This document shows, piece after piece, positions 1 through 5,382 of a DNA stretch of 5,386 nt. This DNA comes from an uncultured Shinella sp. (GTDB lineage Bacteria > Pseudomonadota > Alphaproteobacteria > Rhizobiales > Rhizobiaceae). How positions within the stretch are numbered: the stretch's first letter is position 1; the number at the start of each line of letters is the position of its first letter. A program made the position numbers and the translations under genes. The stretch covers positions 1 to 5,386 of the forward strand of contig CAMPIK010000213.1 of assembly GCA_946886325.1 (NCBI GenBank), given 5' to 3'. The notes beneath the pieces are model-generated. The model was given only the letters and a program-made list of their open reading frames with translations, made no database searches and was not told the DNA's origin.

Positions 1-638
1 ATGCCTTGCCGAATGTTGAAGTGGGGGAAAAACAGGGTCTTGCCGCGCTGGACCCCGCCAAAGGCACCGCGCTCTTCGACGACGGGCGAACGGTTCCGTT
101 CGGCACATGTGTGCTCAGCGCCGGTGTCGAGAGCTTTCCGCTCATCCAGTCGCTGGACCCGGAATTGCGACACCCTGTCGGGACCGGGGTCAAGGGGCAG
201 GCCGCGCTCTTCCGGGCGGACATCCCCGACGATATGCCGATCCTCTATTCCGACGGCATCTACGCCGTGCCGCACGAGGGCGGGCTGGTCGCTGTCGGCA
301 GCACCAGCGAGATGGCATTCGATGCACCGCTCACGACCGACGACCGCCTCGATCTGGTGATCGAACGCGCCTGCCTGATGGCGCCGGTCCTGCGGAACGC
401 GACGCTCGTCGAGCGCTGGGCGGGCGTCCGGCCTAAGGCGATCGGGCGTGACCCGATGGCGGGGCTGCACCCGGATTTCCCGCGTCTTGCCATCCTGACC
501 GGCGGTTTCAAGATCAGTTTCGGTGTCGCCCATGCGCTGGCTGATGCGGTGGTGGCGCAAATGACAAACGGCAGCCCGTCCGGACTGCCGTCGTCTTTCG
601 ATCCCGCCACGCATCTGGAGGCTGCGCGGCGGATCTAG
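1..638 (+). CDS. FAD-dependent oxidoreductase, DAO family (5'-truncated)
   Basis: This is the C-terminal 211 codons of a gene that begins upstream of the window; the open frame runs from base 3 to a TAG at 636-638. The visible part resembles the substrate-binding and C-terminal FAD-contacting portion of the DAO superfamily (glycine oxidase, D-amino-acid dehydrogenase and related amine oxidases). It has a beta-rich middle section. The characteristic ERWAGVRPKA stretch at 411-440 is followed by a GRDP segment and then GGFKISFGVAHALAD from 501. That glycine-rich, helix-starting block usually contacts the flavin near the C-terminus. The N-terminal Rossmann GxGxxG motif lies outside the window, so flavin binding is inferred from family resemblance. 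The substrate cannot be assigned. The gene ends 8 nt before the stop of the convergent PRC-barrel gene. Confidence is high for the family and low for any specific activity. Confidence 0.8.
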   Translation, partial: ALPNVEVGEKQGLAALDPAKGTALFDDGRTVPFGTCVLSAGVESFPLIQSLDPELRHPVGTGVKGQAALFRADIPDDMPILYSDGIYAVPHEGGLVAVGSTSEMAFDAPLTTDDRLDLVIERACLMAPVLRNATLVERWAGVRPKAIGRDPMAGLHPDFPRLAILTGGFKISFGVAHALADAVVAQMTNGSPSGLPSSFDPATHLEAARRI

Positions 639-646
639 CGTCGCCT

Positions 647-1024
647 CTACATCCAGTAGGGCGGCACGCCGTAATAATCGTGGATCATCTTGCCGTTGCG
701 GCGGTTCCACTCGTATTCCGCGTCGCTTTCGTAATGCGGCGCCTTTTCGACCTGCTCCTTGCTGACATCGACCCGGTAGCCGCCGAGGCCTTCGTCATAG
801 TTCAGCTTGCCCCAGGGCAGCGGGTAGTGCTCGTGGCCGAGGCCGAGAAAGCCGCCGAAGCTCAGCACGGCATAGGAGACGCGGCCGCTGCGCTTGTCGA
901 GAATGAGGCGCTCGACAGAGCCGATATGCTTGCCGTCGATCCCGTAGACGCTCGTGCCCTCGACCTTGTCGCTGGCGATAAGCTGTTCCGTTTCCTTGAT
1001 ATTGGCGTCCTGCATCATGGTCAT
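647..1024 (-). CDS. PRC-barrel domain protein, probably stress-induced
   Basis: The product is a 125-residue soluble protein with no signal peptide or membrane segment. A PRC-barrel domain covers about residues 14-90. It shows the usual pattern of a LIASDKVEGTSVYG opening, then GKHIGSVERLILD, GRVSYAVLSFGG, and the HYPLPWGKL strand. A charged linker follows, then an aromatic tail ending YYGVPPYWM. PRC-barrel proteins are small beta-barrels with RNA-, protein- or photosynthetic-complex-binding roles; most stand-alone bacterial ones are uncharacterised. Three ATGs are possible (1024, 1018 and 1015 on the minus strand). I chose 1024 because AAGGAG sits 7 nt upstream of it. The gene is monocistronic, with a perfect EcfG-type promoter about 30 nt upstream of the start, so I infer it belongs to the general stress regulon. 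Its molecular role is not known. Confidence 0.9.
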   Translation of the reverse strand: MTMMQDANIKETEQLIASDKVEGTSVYGIDGKHIGSVERLILDKRSGRVSYAVLSFGGFLGLGHEHYPLPWGKLNYDEGLGGYRVDVSKEQVEKAPHYESDAEYEWNRRNGKMIHDYYGVPPYWM

Positions 1025-1031
1025 GGATCAT

Positions 1032-1037
1032 CTCCTT
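1032..1037 (-). promoter_or_regulatory. Shine-Dalgarno site of the PRC-barrel gene
   Basis: AAGGAG reads on the minus strand with a 7-nt spacer to the ATG at 1024. It supports that start over the in-frame ATGs at 1018 and 1015. Confidence 0.8.
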
Positions 1038-1053
1038 CTTTGCGGACCGGAAT

Positions 1054-1078
1054 AACGTTTCGTTCACGGGAATGTTCC
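1054..1078 (-). promoter_or_regulatory. EcfG (RpoE2)-type general stress promoter for the PRC-barrel gene
   Basis: On the minus strand GGAAC (1078-1074) is followed by exactly 16 nt and then CGTT (1057-1054). This matches the published alphaproteobacterial EcfG/RpoE2 consensus (GGAAC, N18-19, TT) with no mismatch. Transcription would begin roughly at 1045-1048, giving a leader of about 20-25 nt that contains the AAGGAG site. The geometry of promoter, leader, ribosome site and ATG is fully coherent. In rhizobia and related bacteria this sigma factor is released by PhyR/NepR in response to heat, desiccation, osmotic and starvation stress. The motif is seen directly; the regulation is inferred. 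Confidence 0.8.
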
Positions 1079-1137
1079 CCACTTTCCTGTGGGCCGATTC
1101 CTGTTGCAGTGCGGAAGAAGGACTTCACGGAAACGTT
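1063..1137. repeat. 14-bp imperfect direct repeat in the divergent promoter region
   Basis: TTCACGGGAATGTT (1063-1076) and TTCACGGAAACGTT (1124-1137) match at 12 of 14 positions, 61 bp apart start to start. The first copy covers part of the minus-strand EcfG promoter, including three bases of its -35. The second covers the -10 of the plus-strand EcfG-like element. They may be paired binding sites for a regulator, or may reflect shared promoter sequence. Confidence 0.4.
1113..1137 (+). promoter_or_regulatory. Candidate EcfG-like promoter facing the DUF1045 gene
   Basis: GGAAG (1113-1117), 16 nt, then CGTT (1134-1137) has the same spacing as the divergent promoter but a C-to-G mismatch at the last base of the -35. 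If active, it would start transcription near 1144-1147 and leave a leader of about 105 nt before the DUF1045 gene. A TATACT at 1141-1146 resembles a housekeeping -10, but I found no convincing -35 at the right distance from it. Support is one near-match only. Confidence 0.35.
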
Positions 1138-1226
1138 GCCTATACTTCCCGATTTTGCCCGGATTTCTTCGTCAATCTGTCATGCAAATCACCTAACCCT
1201 CCTGACAAGCCGTGCTTCTGCTTGAC

Positions 1227-1251
1227 GGCCTGCAACAAGGGTTGGAAGGCC
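1227..1251 (+). promoter_or_regulatory. Hairpin enclosing the DUF1045 ribosome-binding site
   Basis: GGCCT (1227-1231) pairs with AGGCC (1247-1251), and CAAC (1233-1236) pairs with GTTG (1241-1244). There is one unpaired base on one side and two on the other. The apical loop is AAGG (1237-1240), part of the AAGGG that is the best Shine-Dalgarno match for the ATG at 1252, with a 10-nt spacer. The lower stem ends directly against the start codon. A competing small hairpin, GCCGT (1209-1213) with ACGGC (1225-1229), shares bases 1227-1229 and could not form at the same time. The pairing is visible in the sequence; a regulatory role is inferred. Confidence 0.35.
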
Positions 1252-1959
1252 ATGCGCTACGCACTCTATTTCACGCCGCCGGCGCATCACCCGCTGTCGC
1301 AGGCTGCCGCTGCCTGGCTCGGGCGCAACGCCTTTTCCGGCGAGATGGTGGAGGCGCCGGCGGTGCCCTGTCTCACCCTTCAGGAACTCGCCTATTACAC
1401 CGCCCTGCCGCGGCGCTACGGATTCCATGCCAATCTGAAGGCGCCCTTCCGCCTTGCGCCCGGCACCAGCGAGGCGATGCTGCTCCGGGAACTGATGCTC
1501 TTCGGCAGCCGGCTCGAGCCGTTCCTGATGCCGACGCTCGAAGTGGTGCGGCTCGGCAGCTTCTACGGGCTTGCGCCGCAAGTGCCGAACGACAGCATGG
1601 CGCGGCTCGCCGCGACCGTCGTGCAGGCCTTCGATGTCTTCCGCGCACCGCTGACCGAGGCGGAGATCGAGCGCCGCGATCCCGATACGCTGAGCGCCTC
1701 GCAGTTCAGCAACCTGCACCGCTGGGGCTATCCCTATGTCATGGATGAATTTCGCTTCCACATGACGCTGACGGGGTCGGTGTTCCCGGCGGACGGCCCG
1801 CGCGTGGAGCGCGCGCTTCGCGATCATTTCGACGCCGTCTGCCAGCGGCCGATCGAGGTTGCGAGCATCGCCCTCTTCGTCGAGGAGGAGGCGGGCTCGC
1901 CCTTCCGCGTGCATTCGCTGCATCCGCTCGGCCGGGTCGACCAGCGCCGGATCGCCTGA
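1252..1959 (+). CDS. DUF1045 protein, 2H phosphoesterase-like
   Basis: The 235-residue product fits DUF1045 (PF06299 / TIGR03223, 'putative phosphonate metabolism protein'), whose members are about 230 residues. It opens MRYALYFTPP and contains RRYGFH at 54-59 followed by LKAPFRLAPG. The second signature is FHMTLTG at 169-175. 2H phosphoesterases use two HxT/S motifs. The second here is canonical (H170-M-T172), but the first is H59-A-N61, with Asn for the expected Thr/Ser. I start at 1252 because homology begins there. The open frame upstream to 1072 crosses the divergent promoter and gives a Cys-rich, family-unlike sequence. The gene lies 89 nt before puuE on the same strand and may be cotranscribed with it. 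DUF1045 genes are named after phosphonate operons, but none is visible here. The substrate is unknown; a cyclic phosphodiester or nucleotide-like compound is only a guess from the fold. Confidence 0.85.
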   Translation: MRYALYFTPPAHHPLSQAAAAWLGRNAFSGEMVEAPAVPCLTLQELAYYTALPRRYGFHANLKAPFRLAPGTSEAMLLRELMLFGSRLEPFLMPTLEVVRLGSFYGLAPQVPNDSMARLAATVVQAFDVFRAPLTEAEIERRDPDTLSASQFSNLHRWGYPYVMDEFRFHMTLTGSVFPADGPRVERALRDHFDAVCQRPIEVASIALFVEEEAGSPFRVHSLHPLGRVDQRRIA

Positions 1960-1964
1960 CGACG

Positions 1965-1978
1965 CCAAAGCCCTTTGG
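1965..1978. repeat. Short perfect inverted repeat between DUF1045 and puuE
   Basis: CCAAAG (1965-1970), CC, CTTTGG (1973-1978) lies 5 nt after the DUF1045 stop. As RNA it would form a 5-bp stem with a 4-nt loop at best. No T-run follows, so it is not a convincing intrinsic terminator. It could be a protein-binding dyad or chance. Confidence 0.3.
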
Positions 1979-2036
1979 AAAGACCGGTTTGCGTCTCGAC
2001 ATTCGTCTTCGGGATGCTACCGTTCGTCAGAATGAC

Positions 2037-2041
2037 AAGGG
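2037..2041 (+). promoter_or_regulatory. Shine-Dalgarno site of puuE
   Basis: AAGGG with a 7-nt spacer to the ATG at 2049. It selects this start over the in-frame TTG at 1989, whose extra 20 residues do not look like family sequence. Confidence 0.7.
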
Positions 2042-2048
2042 CGACAGC

Positions 2049-2996
2049 ATGACGGATTCCAGACCCTATCCCCGCGACCTGATCGGCTACGGGCGCAACC
2101 CGCCCGATGTGCGTTGGCCGGGCGATGCGCATATCGCGGTGCAGTTCGTGGTGAACTACGAGGAGGGCGGCGAAAGCTCGATCCTCGACGGCGATCCGGC
2201 ATCGGAAAACCTGCTGTCGGAAATCGTCGGCGCGCAGCCCTGGCCGGGACAGCGCAACCTCAACATGGAATCGATCTACGAATACGGCTCGCGCGCCGGC
2301 TTCTGGCGCCTGTGGCGGCTTTTCACCAGCCGCAACGTGCCCGTCACGGTCTACGGCGTGACGCTCGCGATGGCGCGGAATCCGGACGCTGTTGCGGCCA
2401 TGAAGGAAGCCGATTGGGAGATCGCCAGCCACGGCTACCGCTGGCTGGAGTACAAGGATTTTCCTGAAGACGTTGAGCGCCAGCACATCCTTGAGGCGGT
2501 GCGGCTGCACAGGGAACTGACCGGTTCCCATCCGCTCGGCATGTACCAGGGCAAGCCGTCCGACAACACGCTGCGTCTGGTGATGGAGGAGGGCGGCTTC
2601 GTCTACTCCTCCGATTCCTATGCCGACGATCTGCCCTACTGGGTGCCGGGGCCGGACGGCGAGCCGTTCCTCATCATTCCCTACACGCTCGAAACCAACG
2701 ACATGCGCTTTGCGACGCCGCAGGGCTTCAATACGGGCGACCAGTTCTTCACCTATCTGAAGGATGCCTTCGACGTGCTCTATGCGGAGGGCCGCGAGGG
2801 CAGCCCCAAGATGCTGAATGTCGGCCTGCACTGCCGCCTCGTCGGCCGGCCCGGCCGCGCCGCGGCGCTGGCGCGCTTCGTCGATTATGTGCTTGGCCAT
2901 GACAAGGTCTGGGTGCCGCGCCGCATCGAGATCGCCCGCCACTGGCATGAGCATCACAAGCCCCAACAGCAAAAAGCCGAAGGGCCGATCGCATGA
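2049..2996 (+). CDS. puuE: Allantoinase PuuE (polysaccharide deacetylase family)
   Basis: The enzyme hydrolyses allantoin to allantoate in the cytoplasm. The 315-residue product is close to the roughly 308 residues of Pseudomonas PuuE. PuuE signatures are clear: the N-terminal YPRDLIGYGRNPPDVRWPG at 7-25, NYEEGGE at 36-42, SHGYRW at 127-132, YTLETND at 212-218 and LHCRLVGRPGR at 260-270. The fold is that of NodB-type deacetylases. However, the metal-binding TFDDG motif is replaced by the NYEEGGE segment, and the HxxxH motif is reduced to SHGYRW. This agrees with the known metal independence of PuuE and distinguishes it from the amidohydrolase AllB/DAL1 allantoinases. It is the first gene of the packed ureide operon, and its last 4 nt (ATGA) overlap uraD. 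I found no strong promoter in the 89 nt upstream, so expression may depend on readthrough from the DUF1045 gene or on a promoter I cannot recognise. Confidence 0.95.
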   Translation: MTDSRPYPRDLIGYGRNPPDVRWPGDAHIAVQFVVNYEEGGESSILDGDPASENLLSEIVGAQPWPGQRNLNMESIYEYGSRAGFWRLWRLFTSRNVPVTVYGVTLAMARNPDAVAAMKEADWEIASHGYRWLEYKDFPEDVERQHILEAVRLHRELTGSHPLGMYQGKPSDNTLRLVMEEGGFVYSSDSYADDLPYWVPGPDGEPFLIIPYTLETNDMRFATPQGFNTGDQFFTYLKDAFDVLYAEGREGSPKMLNVGLHCRLVGRPGRAAALARFVDYVLGHDKVWVPRRIEIARHWHEHHKPQQQKAEGPIA

Positions 2997-3490
2997 TGAG
3001 CCGGGACGACTATGTCGCGCGCTTCGGCGGCGTCTTCGAACATTCGCCCTGGATCGCCGAACGGGCCTATGATGCCGGCGGCCTGCAGGAGACGCCGACA
3101 GCCGAAGGCGTGCATGTGGCGCTTGTCGGCCAGTTCCGCGCCGCAAGCGCCGCCGAACAGCTCGGCGTGCTGCGCGCCCACCCCGACCTTGCCGGAAAGC
3201 TGGCAATTGCCGGCGACCTGACGGAGGAGAGCCGCAACGAGCAGGCGGGCGCCGGGCTCGACCGGCTTTCGGCCGACGAGCATGCGCGTTTCACCGCCCT
3301 CAACACAGCCTATACGGACAAGTTCGGCTTCCCCTTCATCATCGCGGTCAAGGGGCTTTCGAAGGATGACATCCTTGCCGCCTTCGAAAGCCGCATTGAC
3401 AATACGCCCGAACAGGAATTTGAAACGGCGCTGCGGCAGGTGGAGCGGATCGCGCTCCTGCGCCTGACCGCGCTGCTGCCCGGAGCCTGA
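2993..3490 (+). CDS. uraD: OHCU decarboxylase (2-oxo-4-hydroxy-4-carboxy-5-ureidoimidazoline decarboxylase)
   Basis: The enzyme decarboxylates OHCU to (S)-allantoin, fixing the stereochemistry that would be lost in the spontaneous reaction. The 165-residue all-helical protein has the family hallmark HPDLAGK at 63-69, whose His63 corresponds to the catalytic His67 of the zebrafish enzyme. Glu83 in the ESRNEQ segment keeps the His-Glu spacing of 20 residues (zebrafish Glu87). The KFGFPFIIAVKG loop is at 110-121, and Arg157 sits at the offset expected for zebrafish Arg161. Two adjacent ATGs exist (2993 and 2996). The first is preferred because GAAGGG at 2979-2984 lies 8 nt upstream of it and because it makes an ATGA overlap with puuE, suggesting translational coupling. 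UraD is a separate gene here, not fused to uraH or puuE as in some bacteria. The C-terminus has no peroxisomal-type SKL extension. Confidence 0.95.
   Translation: MMSRDDYVARFGGVFEHSPWIAERAYDAGGLQETPTAEGVHVALVGQFRAASAAEQLGVLRAHPDLAGKLAIAGDLTEESRNEQAGAGLDRLSADEHARFTALNTAYTDKFGFPFIIAVKGLSKDDILAAFESRIDNTPEQEFETALRQVERIALLRLTALLPGA
3482..3485 (+). promoter_or_regulatory. Shine-Dalgarno site of alc, inside the end of uraD
   Basis: GGAG with a 6-nt spacer to the ATG at 3492. It lies in the last codons of uraD and confirms the alc start, 1 nt after the uraD stop. Confidence 0.65.
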
Positions 3491-3491
3491 C

Positions 3492-4514
3492 ATGACGCCT
3501 GAGACCACCCTTCCCGATTTCACGAAAGGCGCGGTCAATCTCGCCTCCGCCCGCCTCGGCGCCAGGGGACTTTTCGTCACCGACGACTTCTTCGCGCCGC
3601 TTTCGCGCATGCTGGCCGACGAGCCGGCCGTCTGGAAGGAAGGCGTGTACGACGAGAACGGCAAGTGGATGGACGGCTGGGAAAGCCGCCGCAAGCGCGT
3701 GCCCGGCCATGACCATGCGGTGATCCGGCTTGCCATGCCCGGCCGCATCCGCGGCTTCGACGTCGACACCAGCTATTTCACCGGCAACTACCCGCCGCAC
3801 TGCTCGATCGAGGCCTGCCGCATCGACGACGGCGATCCGGACGAGGCGACCGTCTGGGCGGAAATCCTGCCGAAAGCACCGCTCGGCCCCGGCGCGCATC
3901 ATTTCTTCGAACTCCCGGCTGGCGAACAGGCGAATGTCTGGACGCATCTGAGGCTGCACATCTATCCGGATGGCGGCGTCGCCCGGCTCCGTGTCTATGG
4001 CGATGCGCATTTCGACTGGTCGAAGGTCGGCGCCGATCAGGAAGTCGACCTCGCCTATATCTTCAACGGCGCGCGGTCGCTTGCCTGGTCGAACGCCCAT
4101 TACGGCGTGCCCGACCAGATGCTGGCGCCCGGACGCGGCGTCGACATGGGCGACGGCTGGGAAACCGCGCGCCGGCGCGGCCCCGGCAACGACTGGGCGA
4201 TCATCAAGCTCGGCCATGCCGGCATCATCCGGCGGATCGTCGTCGATACCGCGCATTTCAAGGGCAATTATCCGGATACCTGCGACCTGCTCGGCGCCTA
4301 CCTGCCGGATCAGGGCGATACGTTCGACGAGGCGGCGCTCGACGCCTCGCTGCACTGGAAACCGATCCTCGCCCGCCAGAAGCTGCAGATGGACCATATC
4401 CATGACTATTCCGGCACTGATGTCGCCGACATCGGGCCGGTGACGCATGTGCGCTTCGCCATGTATCCGGATGGTGGCGTCAGCCGCCTGCGGCTGTTCG
4501 GGACCAAGGCGTGA
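3492..4514 (+). CDS. alc: Allantoicase
   Basis: The enzyme hydrolyses allantoate to (S)-ureidoglycolate and urea. The 340-residue product has the typical length and two tandem allantoicase domains (PF03561), at about residues 15-170 and 190-338. The internal duplication is plain in three matched blocks: DGWE at 61-64 and 221-224; [11 protein letters not shown] at 91-101 with [11 protein letters not shown] at 251-261; and [10 protein letters not shown] at 158-167 with [10 protein letters not shown] at 325-334. No signal peptide or membrane segment is seen. It starts 1 nt after the uraD stop and its TGA overlaps the allA ATG, so translation is probably coupled. The use of allantoicase, with AllA next to it, means the cluster takes the urea-releasing route. 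It does not encode the ammonia-releasing allantoate amidohydrolase (AllC) route. Confidence 0.96.
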   Translation: MTPETTLPDFTKGAVNLASARLGARGLFVTDDFFAPLSRMLADEPAVWKEGVYDENGKWMDGWESRRKRVPGHDHAVIRLAMPGRIRGFDVDTSYFTGNYPPHCSIEACRIDDGDPDEATVWAEILPKAPLGPGAHHFFELPAGEQANVWTHLRLHIYPDGGVARLRVYGDAHFDWSKVGADQEVDLAYIFNGARSLAWSNAHYGVPDQMLAPGRGVDMGDGWETARRRGPGNDWAIIKLGHAGIIRRIVVDTAHFKGNYPDTCDLLGAYLPDQGDTFDEAALDASLHWKPILARQKLQMDHIHDYSGTDVADIGPVTHVRFAMYPDGGVSRLRLFGTKA

Positions 4515-5023
4515 TGGCGGAGACACTCGTCGTCGAGCCGCTGACGAAAGCGGCCTTCGCCCCCTTCGGCACCGTCATCGAGGCCGATCCGGCGACCATG
4601 CGTCTTATCAATGACGGCACGACGGAGCGCTATCACGGGCTGGCGGTCGCCGAAGCCATCGGAGACGGCGCGCGCGTCATCATCAACATCTTCCGCGGCA
4701 GCGCGCGGGCCTTCCCCTATACGGTCGGCATGATGGAGCGCCATCCCTTCGGCAGCCAGAGCTTCTCGCCGATCGACGACCGGCCCTGGCTCGTCGTCGT
4801 CTCCGAGGACGAGGACGGTCGGCCGGGCAGGCCGCGCGTCTTCCGCGCCAGCGGCCGGCAGGGCATCAACTATCGCCGCGACGTGTGGCATCATCCGCTG
4901 ATGACGGTCGGCGAAACCAGCGATTTCCTCGTCGTCGACCGCCAGGGCGAAGGCAGCAATGTCGTCGAGCATTTCTTCGACACGCCCTATGTCATCGTCG
5001 ATCCCGAACTGGAGCGCCCATGA
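4514..5023 (+). CDS. allA: Ureidoglycolate lyase
   Basis: The enzyme cleaves (S)-ureidoglycolate to glyoxylate and urea, the last ureide step. The 169-residue cupin-like protein has the AllA signatures [14 protein letters not shown] at 73-86 and [11 protein letters not shown] at 119-129. It also has the C-terminal FLVVDRQG segment at 138-145, and its length is normal for the family. The ATG at 4514 shares one base with the alc TGA. A GTG at 4511 is also in frame and would add one residue, with a 4-nt GTGA overlap. The ribosome site does not decide clearly: GGGA at 4500-4503 is 10 nt from the ATG and 7 nt from the GTG, while AAGG at 4506-4509 is only 4 nt from the ATG. The gene ends in an ATGA overlap with uraH. 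Glyoxylate would feed central metabolism, and the urea would need a urease encoded elsewhere. Confidence 0.95.
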   Translation: MAETLVVEPLTKAAFAPFGTVIEADPATMRLINDGTTERYHGLAVAEAIGDGARVIINIFRGSARAFPYTVGMMERHPFGSQSFSPIDDRPWLVVVSEDEDGRPGRPRVFRASGRQGINYRRDVWHHPLMTVGETSDFLVVDRQGEGSNVVEHFFDTPYVIVDPELERP

Positions 5024-5382
5024 ACACCGCCGGCCGCCTCACCACCCACGTGCTCGACACAGCGCTCGGCAAGCCGGCCGCCGGCCTGACGATCGACCTT
5101 TACTGGCTGGAGGGCGGCGAGCGCCAGTGGATCAGGACGGTCGAGACGAACGCCGACGGTCGCGTCGACGGACCGCTGGTGGAAGGCGTCGGCTTCATGG
5201 CCGGGACCTATGAACTGGTCTTCCATGCGGGCGACTACCTGCGCCGTATCGGCACGGATCTCAGCGAGCCCGCCTTTCTCGACCTCATCCCCCTGCGCTT
5301 CGGCATCGCCGATCCCTCGGCGCATTATCACGTGCCGCTGCTGCTCTCGCCCTACGCTTATTCTACCTATCGCGGCAGTTGA
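5020..5382 (+). CDS. uraH: 5-hydroxyisourate hydrolase (transthyretin-like)
   Basis: The enzyme hydrolyses 5-hydroxyisourate, the product of urate oxidase, to OHCU, the substrate of UraD. The 120-residue transthyretin-fold protein has all family marks. LTTHVLD at 7-13 carries catalytic His10, and Arg48 follows [15 protein letters not shown] at 102-111 carries the active-site His, and the protein ends in the diagnostic YRGS, which separates HIU hydrolases from true transthyretins. No N-terminal signal peptide is present, so it is cytosolic, unlike the periplasmic versions in some enterobacteria. GGAG at 5011-5014 lies 5 nt before the ATG, and the start overlaps the allA stop by 4 nt. It is the fifth gene of the packed operon although it acts first in the pathway. 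The window ends 4 nt after its stop, so a further operon gene cannot be excluded. Confidence 0.96.
   Translation: MNTAGRLTTHVLDTALGKPAAGLTIDLYWLEGGERQWIRTVETNADGRVDGPLVEGVGFMAGTYELVFHAGDYLRRIGTDLSEPAFLDLIPLRFGIADPSAHYHVPLLLSPYAYSTYRGS

Larger units (their letters stand above)
2049..5382 (+). other. Ureide (urate degradation) operon puuE-uraD-alc-allA-uraH
   Basis: Five same-strand genes are joined by a 4-nt overlap, a 1-nt gap, a 1-nt overlap (4 nt if allA starts at GTG) and a 4-nt overlap. This indicates one transcript with translational coupling. Together they convert 5-hydroxyisourate to glyoxylate, CO2 and two ureas. No internal promoter or terminator is apparent. Transcription may begin before the DUF1045 gene or in the 89-nt gap before puuE. 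Confidence 0.85.

Noticed and set aside
639..675. Possible bidirectional terminator between the convergent genes
   Set aside because: Only 8 nt separate the stops. The small stems nearby (CTAC/GTAG at 647-659 and GGCG/CGCC just after) are short, lie in PRC coding sequence and lack a T-run.
680..1225. 181-codon plus-strand open frame opposite the PRC-barrel gene
   Set aside because: The minus-strand product has a clear PRC-barrel domain, ribosome site and promoter. The plus frame runs through that promoter region and has no recognisable domain.
1221..1226. CTTGAC as a sigma-70 -35 box before the DUF1045 gene
   Set aside because: It is a good -35, but the sequence 17 nt downstream is GGAAGG, with no -10 likeness, and it would place the start inside the coding region.
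1072..1251. 60-residue N-terminal extension of the DUF1045 protein
   Set aside because: It is Cys-rich and unlike the family, it crosses the divergent promoter region, and family homology begins exactly at the ATG at 1252.
1824..3206. 460-codon open frame on the minus strand opposite puuE
   Set aside because: It spans the ends and starts of several real genes and the gap before puuE, with Arg-rich composition. It is a shadow of GC-rich coding sequence.
3348..4526. 392-codon open frame on the minus strand opposite uraD and alc
   Set aside because: It is antisense to two well-supported enzyme genes. It is low-complexity, rich in Arg/Ala/Val/Asp, and resembles no family I know. Long antisense frames are expected in GC-rich coding DNA.
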